Positions 62,801 through 64,000 of a stretch of 64,000 bases of DNA are shown here, one piece after another. Every line of letters begins with the position of its first letter. Within the stretch, counting starts at the first letter, position 1. A program made the translations under genes and the position numbers. Under the pieces are notes generated by a model that saw only the letters and a program-made list of their open reading frames with translations, was not told the origin of the DNA and made no database searches. Source of the DNA: Manduca sexta (Eukaryota; Arthropoda; Insecta; Lepidoptera; Sphingidae); the NCBI RefSeq assembly GCF_014839805.1, contig NC_051138.1:16086020-16150019 (forward strand), written 5' to 3'.

Positions 62801-64000
62801 TAGCGACTCAAGAAATGTGTCGCGTTTTGGAATCACCCGGATTTATACAGGCCGACATAATTGGTGAGGAGTAACATCTCTCGTCACTCAACTCTCTATC
62901 TAGGACCCTATCCCACTGACCGTCAAAATGCCATGGAGGGAAGTGGAAAATTAATATTTCCAACTCCTCCCTACCTTTCTATTTGATTAATTTCGTTGCG
63001 AGATAATGAAAAATTAGTGTCCCCTGAGACTCGCCAAGCTTCACCGCTCGGGGTCATGAAATGCGTACTAATGATCCTGGCTTACAAGAGTTGTAGTGGT
63101 GAGTGTGGAAGCGGGAAAGTCTCTGTAACCGTCAGATGCACTAGTCATTTTGCCACGCGCGTATAAAAAAAAATAATGAATACTATTTTTAAGACATAGA
63201 TTTTTTGTGCATGCAAACCAGTTTAGTAACTGACATTTAATAGTAGAGAGCCGCAGACAGAAAACAAAATAATAAGTATGTTGAATATTCACCGGCTCGA
63301 TCGAATTAATTAACCATTCCCGGTTCGATATATTATTTGTTGTTACTACGCCCTACTTATTTAATATTAACACAATATCAGTGGCGAAGAGTGAAATTTT
63401 TCAAAAGGTAACTCTAGGCAAAAATAAATTGCCTTAGTTAACATATCGCTGCCAATTTAACAGACAACAAAAACTAAGACAATCGGAAATCAACCTAAAA
63501 AGGGAGACGGAAGGAATCAAGTTGTATGGACGCTTCGACGCTGTATAATATGAAGATTTCAAATAACACATGTAACCGTATCGACTCTCGTTTACTGGTA
63601 GTGTAAACCGTTAGGCTGTGAGTTCGATTTCCAGGTCGGAATGAAGTTGTTTTTCGATTAGAAAATGCAAAGCTTGAGCGGAAGAGTAATCTTTTCTAGC
63701 TGTCTTCCCCAGGCTTTGATGTGGGATAAACATTTAAAAGTCGTAAAGAAAATTTTGCCTTTGTTCCTGCAAGCGCGCTGCCTAAACAACTACAAATATG
63801 CACAAGAGTAATATAAAAAAACAATACTTAAAACTACAACCTACCTTGCTATGCGTCTCCCGGAACACATACGGCCCCATCTGCGTGACTTGCAAAGAGA
63901 CGTTCTTCCCGGCCAAAATATCATCCACATTCGATATGTTGAACATGAAACACTCAAGATACATCGGGATCGGCGTCTCGCGCCAAATTTCGAACGACAT
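41695..64000 (-). CDS. CD36-family / scavenger receptor class B protein, nine exons, 5' end outside the window
   Basis: Two-pass membrane glycoprotein of the CD36 family, which includes SNMPs, croquemort, emp and LIMP-2; members bind or move lipids or lipoproteins or act as endo-lysosomal receptors. Joining nine exons with GT-AG junctions and matching phases gives 445 residues plus stop (family usually 480-550), so roughly the first 50-70 residues, including the first membrane helix, are missing. Numbering the visible residues from 1: the family motif MGPYVFRE is at 41-48. Six cysteines at 205, 233, 272, 274, 282 and 293 match the spacing of the three CD36 disulfides (expected pairs 205-272, 233-293, 274-282). 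Sequons lie at N21, 33, 54, 60, 79, 127, 166, 257 and 289. A membrane helix spans about 398-423, followed by a 22-residue tail. The family is clear; which insect subfamily (emp-like or another SCRB) is not settled by eye. Confidence 0.93.
42341..42488 (-). CDS. CD36-family gene, eighth visible exon
   Basis: 148 bases: one base completes serine 359, then residues 360-408. The acceptor is ATGCAG|CTTG and the donor AGC|GTGAG. It encodes the membrane-proximal region (VPMFWF, a family motif) and the first part of the second membrane helix (YWVPYALYALS). It is strongly GC-rich. Confidence 0.93.
42540..42665 (-). repeat. Dispersed repeat family G, fragment
   Basis: CGCTCGGGGTCATAATATGCG and TTCAAGAGATACAGTGG resemble 63040-63110 (CGCTCGGGGTCATGAAATGCG, TTACAAGAGTTGTAGTGG). 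Only two copies are present here, in introns of the gene. Orientation is tentative. Confidence 0.5.
42946..43050 (-). CDS. CD36-family gene, seventh visible exon
   Basis: 105 bases: one base completes glutamate 324, then residues 325-358, then two bases of codon 359. The acceptor is TTGCAG|GGAG and the donor CAG|GTCAG. It contains the conserved LEMFTGMPL and QLQINLLV segments of the late ectodomain. Confidence 0.93.
43673..43869 (-). pseudogene. RTE-type LINE reverse-transcriptase C-terminus fragment
   Basis: The minus frame reads TDGR-stop-GKKVLEWRTRTGKRR, then TWTDNLIKVAETRWMQ, then KSLGKAYVQQWTLCA and a stop. This is the C-terminus widely seen in lepidopteran endonuclease-reverse transcriptases of RTE type (TDGRWGRKVLEWRPRTG). 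One internal stop and the truncation mark it as dead. It lies in the intron between exons six and seven. Confidence 0.85.
43935..44152 (-). mobile_element. Helitron-like element, 3' portion
   Basis: ACTAGTTTTTGCTCGCGGT, then TTATTCGGGATAAAGTCCC and CTCAAACTATCTCCATATAAA, then ACAGACAGACAGAAAAGG. A copy with the same layout is at 19168. Confidence 0.75.
44765..44899. mobile_element. MITE-like element inside SINE A
   Basis: Ends CAACGGTTGAAAAGC and the inverse (CTTTCAACCGTTG) match the family at 39762. It is about 135 bp. Confidence 0.7.
44900..44987 (+). mobile_element. Helitron-like 3' end fragment
   Basis: AACTCCTTCACGCGCACGAAG and CCGCGAGCAAAAGCTAGTCC, the same end as at 33350-33392. Confidence 0.75.
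45112..45285 (+). mobile_element. Helitron-like 5' fragment beside an exon
   Basis: TCTATACTATTATATAAAGC, TTGAACGCGCTAATCTCAGG, then CATCACGCTATACGCAATAGG and AGCGGAGCAGTAATGG. It matches the start of 54137. The match ends about 15-20 bases from the donor of the exon at 45298-45458. Confidence 0.8.
45298..45458 (-). CDS. CD36-family gene, sixth visible exon (cysteine-rich knot)
   Basis: 161 bases, residues 271-323 plus two bases of codon 324. It starts ACYCDE, giving the C-x-C pair at 272 and 274, then cysteines at 282 and 293. This is the spacing seen in CD36 for Cys311/313/322/333. It also has PHFLHADP, a conserved family block, and sequon N289. Codon third positions are almost all G or C. 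A Helitron-like fragment lies within about 20 bases of its donor. Confidence 0.95.
45480..45733 (-). mobile_element. Mariner-like MITE, truncated copy
   Basis: CATTGCGTTATAAAATGGAACC, ACATACTCGTCTTCACCTTTG and GTTTAATGCGAATATGGCGTG, then GCAACGAATTCTCTTAGAGTAG. This is the inverse of the right two thirds of 56122-56528. It lies within the intron between exons five and six. Confidence 0.8.
45734..45792. mobile_element. Half of a Harbinger-like MITE
   Basis: TATCACAGTAATGCTCTGTCC and TTAGATAAATAACGTCTATGG, then GGGGGTAAGG, matching the right arm of 38155-38393. Confidence 0.75.
45873..45981 (-). CDS. CD36-family gene, fifth visible exon
   Basis: 109 bases: one base completes threonine 234, then residues 235-270 follow, ending in phase 0. 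The acceptor is TTACAG|GTAC and the donor ACG|GTGAG. It encodes a beta-rich ectodomain part with the conserved FDNG turn and sequon N257. Confidence 0.92.
46019..46182. mobile_element. Long inverted repeat, probable MITE, in an intron
   Basis: The left arm (CCGGCTAACATGACAGCTAC through ATAACCTTATT) pairs with the right arm (AATAAGGTTA through GTAGCTGTCATGTTTGCCGG) around a short centre (ATGTAATGAAC). Each tip is itself near-palindromic around CCGG. No target duplication is clear. It lies between exons four and five. Confidence 0.75.
46222..46504 (+). repeat. Dispersed repeat family B (in intron)
   Basis: GGTAGGTCTGTCATATGTGAG, CATGGCGAGCGCAGTGG and GCTCGTCTCGTCATTCAAAG with an A-rich tail; antisense to the gene. 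Confidence 0.88.
46505..46790 (+). repeat. Family C fragment followed by a SINE head
   Basis: GTCGACTGACGAGAGATTATT and CACAGGCTGATTCCGGAACG, then ATGGCGGGTTTTTAC. From about 46700 a tRNA-like head appears with B box CGGCTTCGAACTCCGG, as in family E. Confidence 0.7.
46939..47147 (-). CDS. CD36-family gene, fourth visible exon
   Basis: 209 bases, residues 165-233 plus two bases of codon 234. The acceptor is CACAG|CGC and the donor CAC|GTGAG. It starts with RNGSVEFDG, a family hallmark, and holds LGNIQKW and the first two of the six ectodomain cysteines (205 and 233). It follows a 10196-base intron. It is markedly GC-rich compared with the surrounding intron sequence. Confidence 0.94.
47237..47295 (+). 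repeat. Short repeat-tail remnant cut by a SINE
   Basis: CTGCTGAATGGATTTGGATG and AAATTTGGCACACATATAAA match the Helitron-like internal phrase seen at 33255 and 60440. The SINE at 47296 interrupts it. Confidence 0.5.
47296..47625 (+). mobile_element. SINE family A, full-length, in intron
   Basis: Head ATAGCCTAGTTGGGTGTGG, B box GGTTCAAATCC, 3' end CAGGGCTGATATTATT. It lies upstream of exon four in the 10.2-kb intron, antisense to the gene. Confidence 0.92.
47665..47795 (-). repeat. Family C, end fragment
   Basis: CGTCAGTCGACATTCTGCTGG and CTCCACTTCACTCACCATCA, then CACGTATAAAAAAAAC. Confidence 0.65.
48306..48575 (+). repeat. Dispersed repeat family C with a T-run start
   Basis: A T run, then TATGTACGTGCACAGCATGG, CCTGATGGTAAGTGGAGTGG, ATGGCGGGTTTTAAGC and ATATCCCACCACCAAC. 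The T run suggests the copy was retroposed in the opposite sense. Confidence 0.85.
48576..50252. other. Intron DNA with minor retroelement traces
   Basis: 48655-48735 is an eroded relative of the RTE tail at 43673 (TCACTGAACATAGCC, CATTCTGCATCCAG). 49310-49460 resembles Helitron-like interior (ACTGAATGGATATGGATAAA). No exon is recognised. Confidence 0.5.
50253..50580 (+). repeat. Dispersed repeat family D, full-length
   Basis: Starts CATTGACGTATATTCTATAG, contains AAAATCTGAACTAAAATGGC and CCAGGTTTACACTTAAATTC, and ends GTAGTACATATATATCGATGG. Other copies are at 53065 (inverted) and 59756 (shortened). No coding content. Confidence 0.8.
50581..51954. other. Unassigned intron DNA
   Basis: 50880-51230 is less AT-rich, with open frames on the minus strand but no recognisable domain; possibly an eroded transposon. 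Nothing else is seen. Confidence 0.4.
51955..52399. other. Intron DNA with truncated repeat ends
   Basis: CCCTTTCAGGGGTACGCAGAGG (51950-51971) is a scrap of SINE E. CAAGGGCGGATCCAGCTTTGG (52008) looks like one end of a hAT-type element whose other end I could not find. Confidence 0.4.
52400..52640 (-). mobile_element. SINE family E, full-length
   Basis: TCATCCCGAGAGGTAGCCAG, AGGCTGATATTGAGTAGAAAA, CAACATCACTTTGCCATACC, B box (inverted) GGGGATCGAACCCGAGACC, head end CACCACCGAGGCAA. About 240 bp; this is the reference copy for the family here and is in the sense direction of the gene. Confidence 0.88.
52641..53064. other. Unassigned intron DNA
   Basis: I see no repeat or exon. Confidence 0.5.
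53065..54014 (-). repeat. Dispersed repeat family D, inverted and split
   Basis: 53065-53365 is the inverse of most of the 50253 copy. The missing start (inverse of CATTGACGTATATTATATAG) lies at 53944-54014. About 580 bases of unrelated sequence (53366-53943) separate them and look like a later insertion. Confidence 0.75.
54137..54580 (+). mobile_element. Helitron-like element cut by a SINE
   Basis: TCTATACTATTATTTAATAG, AACGCGATAATCTAAGG, GGAGCGGAGCGTTAATG and TATGTTATAAAACAAAGTC, then CCCATGGGAAGGACATAAGC. It is the plus-strand counterpart of 34192. The CTAGT end is missing and SINE A sequence begins directly after. Confidence 0.75.
54581..54705 (+). mobile_element. SINE family A, 3' third
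   Basis: GTGTGAAGTCTACCAATCCG, GGCCAGCGTGGTGGACTAAG and AATACAGGGTTATTATTATT. Confidence 0.85.
54722..54830 (+). mobile_element. SINE family E, tail fragment
   Basis: CATCACATCACGGGACATAATAC, GGAAAATGGGTCCACCAG and GGAGATAAAAGGCATGCG. Confidence 0.7.
55101..55562 (+). mobile_element. SINE family A, old copy with an internal insertion
   Basis: B-box region AAGGTCCACAGGTTCAAAGCC at 55140-55160. The middle is replaced by about 170 unrelated bases (55190-55360). The 3' half resumes with TCGGTTTAACGGTCAAGG and ends AATACAGGGCTAGTATTATT. Confidence 0.7.
55900..56095. other. GC-rich transposon-like patch in intron
   Basis: GAGGGAGCATTGGACCGAG, AACCAAAACCCGCGGTGGCC and GGGACGGCCCCGGGATATC stand out from AT-rich surroundings. 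There is an open frame of 78 codons but no domain I recognise. I suspect a LINE fragment. Confidence 0.4.
56122..56528. mobile_element. 407-bp mariner-like MITE with TA duplication
   Basis: CAGGGTCATTTTGACATCGCG at the left and its rough inverse (ATGACAAAATGACCCTG) at the right belong to arms of about 45 bp that include GAAACCACATACT. TA flanks both sides (56120-56121, 56529-56530), as expected for Tc1/mariner. There is no transposase frame. A truncated relative is at 45480. Confidence 0.85.
57165..57275. repeat. Small inverted-repeat element related to 40440-40560
   Basis: GGAATGGACCAATCAGAATAG, then TATTTTGAATTGTTTATTCTCG, in the same order as the other copy. It ends about 65 bases downstream, in the direction of transcription, of the donor of exon three. 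Confidence 0.5.
57344..57553 (-). CDS. CD36-family gene, third visible exon
   Basis: 210 bases, residues 95-164, phase 0 at both ends, acceptor TTCCCAG|ACG and donor GAG|GTGAG. It encodes the conserved ectodomain stretch ending YDKFGWFYE, with one sequon at N127. The intron before it (57554-58091) contains a family B repeat whose A-rich tail ends only 25 bases from this acceptor. Confidence 0.94.
57579..57830 (-). repeat. Family B copy 25 bases from a splice acceptor
   Basis: T run, GACGAGACGAGTTTGCCG, CACTGCGCTCGCCATCC and CTGATGCTTGGCGACAGAAATAG. It is in the sense direction of the CD36-family gene, so its A-rich tail precedes the acceptor of the exon at 57344-57553. The 5' end of the element is missing. 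Confidence 0.85.
57985..58078 (-). repeat. Possible family C scrap
   Basis: GACAGGCCGGCATAATTGTG and ATCATCAGGTCCAGTATGG suggest a short eroded piece. It lies just beside the donor of exon two. Confidence 0.4.
58092..58217 (-). CDS. CD36-family gene, second visible exon
   Basis: 126 bases, residues 53-94, phase 0 at both ends. The acceptor reads TTTTAG|GTG and the donor GCG|GTGAG. It continues the first exon without interruption (HSK then VNLSWND) and includes sequons N54, N60 and N79 and the family's aromatic block RFWYYEP. The intron before it is 5627 bases. Confidence 0.93.
58218..59343. other. Unassigned intron DNA
   Basis: AT-rich, with no exon or recurrent repeat recognised up to the MITE. 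Confidence 0.5.
59344..59512. mobile_element. 169-bp Harbinger-like MITE
   Basis: GGATCTATTCACACTGTG at the left and the rough inverse AAAGTTGTGAATACGCCC at the right. TTA precedes (59341-59343) and follows (59513-59515), matching the TWA duplication. The interior is rich in GCGCG palindromic steps. Confidence 0.65.
59530..59615 (+). repeat. Family C, end fragment
   Basis: CCCACTGCACCTGATGGTAAG and AGTGTCGACTGATTAACG. Confidence 0.6.
59756..59931 (+). repeat. Family D, internally deleted copy
   Basis: Starts CATTGACGTATATTGTATAG and ends GTACATATATATATATCGATGG. The central half present at 50253 is absent. Confidence 0.8.
59932..60979. other. Intron DNA with a Helitron-like remnant
   Basis: 60415-60640 has CAGCTGAACGGATTTGGATA, AAATTTAGCACACG and GGCGAAGTCGCGAGCG, a decayed member of the Helitron-like family. 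Nothing else is seen. Confidence 0.5.
60980..61232 (-). repeat. Dispersed repeat family C, full-length
   Basis: GGTAGGATATATTTTATATC, AAAACCCGCCATAGTAGCCC, CATCTCTCGTCAGTCGACAT and ACTTACCATCAGGTGCAGTG, then ACACGTATAAAAAAAAG. Sense with respect to the gene. Confidence 0.88.
61316..61368. repeat. Perfect 16-bp inverted repeat
   Basis: 61316-61331 (TGATTGGTCGAGAGAC) is the exact reverse complement of 61353-61368, with a 21-base spacer containing CACGTG and TGACGT. It could be the core of a MITE or a structured intron segment. Confidence 0.85.
61540..61690 (+). mobile_element. Decayed Helitron-like fragment
   Basis: CAAGAACTGCTGAACGGATTGG and GATAAACTTATAGCTTTTG, then CACAAGCAGAGCCGGGAG and TAACTAGT. 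Confidence 0.5.
61691..62794. other. Unassigned intron DNA
   Basis: I see no exon or recurrent repeat. Confidence 0.5.
62795..62945 (-). repeat. Family C, eroded copy
   Basis: GTGTCGCGTTTTGGAATCACC, TACAGGCCGACATAATTGG and ACATCTCTCGTCACTCAAC. Confidence 0.6.
63020..63175 (-). repeat. Dispersed repeat family G, second copy
   Basis: CACCGCTCGGGGTCATGAAAT and TTACAAGAGTTGTAGTGG, ending CACGCGCGTATAAAAAAAA. The end resembles that of family C, so G may be a divergent branch of it. Confidence 0.5.
63379..63543. mobile_element. 165-bp hAT-like MITE, older inverted copy
   Basis: Ends CAGTGGCGAAG and CTTCGACGCTG. It has the same length as 29644-29808 in reverse order (TTTTTCAAAAGGTAAC near the left end matches the inverse of its right end). 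Flanks CACAATAT and TATAATAT agree at six of eight positions. It lies in the intron before exon two. Confidence 0.85.
63560..63680 (+). mobile_element. tRNA-like SINE head fragment
   Basis: TTTACTGGTAGTGTAAACCG, then B box GTGAGTTCGATTTCCAGG. It is short, without a tail I can assign. Confidence 0.45.
63845..64000 (-). CDS. CD36-family gene, first visible exon (partial)
   Basis: Encodes visible residues 1-52 and ends in phase 0 at the donor AAG|GTAGG. It carries the conserved MGPYVFRE block at 41-48 and sequons at N21 and N33. The ATG at the very edge of the window is probably an internal methionine, because the family's N-terminal tail, membrane helix and early ectodomain should precede this block. 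The exon therefore probably continues past the right edge. Confidence 0.92.

Noticed and set aside
63998..64000. ATG at the window edge as start of the CD36-family protein
   Set aside because: It lies just before a mid-ectodomain block; the first membrane helix required by the family would be missing.

Overview
This is AT-rich eukaryotic DNA, almost certainly from a moth or butterfly (Lepidoptera). The evidence is a GT-AG intron-split gene embedded in a dense graveyard of repeat types typical of lepidopteran genomes: tRNA-derived SINEs, small Helitron-like elements with CTAGT ends, hAT, Harbinger and mariner-like MITEs, and LINE reverse-transcriptase tails. There are no prokaryotic features, no CRISPR array and no free-standing tRNA or rRNA gene.

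The only recognisable host gene lies on the minus strand, from 41695 to beyond the right edge. It is a CD36-family (scavenger receptor class B) membrane glycoprotein. Nine exons could be joined by reading frame and splice sites: 63845-64000 (open at the window edge), 58092-58217, 57344-57553, 46939-47147, 45873-45981, 45298-45458, 42946-43050, 42341-42488 and 41695-41808. Together they encode 445 residues plus a stop. The N-terminal tail and first membrane segment lie outside the window. The ectodomain has the six cysteines of the family in canonical spacing and nine N-glycosylation sequons. It is followed by a second membrane segment and a 22-residue cytosolic tail carrying a possible acidic dileucine-like sorting motif.

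Positions 1 to about 41000 look like a gene desert downstream of that gene. They begin with a decayed LINE reverse-transcriptase tail (37-315) and then hold SINE family A (tRNA head, about 320 bp), repeat family B (about 300 bp, A-rich tail), repeat family C (about 250 bp), SINE family E (about 240 bp), Helitron-like pieces and several MITEs with exact target-site duplications (10502-10772, 29644-29808, 33773-34161, 38155-38393, and probably 2480-2868). Two local oddities stand out: a 27-bp minisatellite at 15340-15667, and a pair of back-to-back perfect hairpins at 13846-13914.

The introns of the CD36-family gene contain the same repeat families, in places within about 25 bp of splice sites. 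Repeats are nested in one another (14405-14745, 29505-29825, 44560-45285), which gives relative ages. I saw no undescribed protein system. The most useful leads are the gene model itself, repeats crowding its splice sites, and the precisely delimited small transposons. Family labels A to G are local to this annotation.
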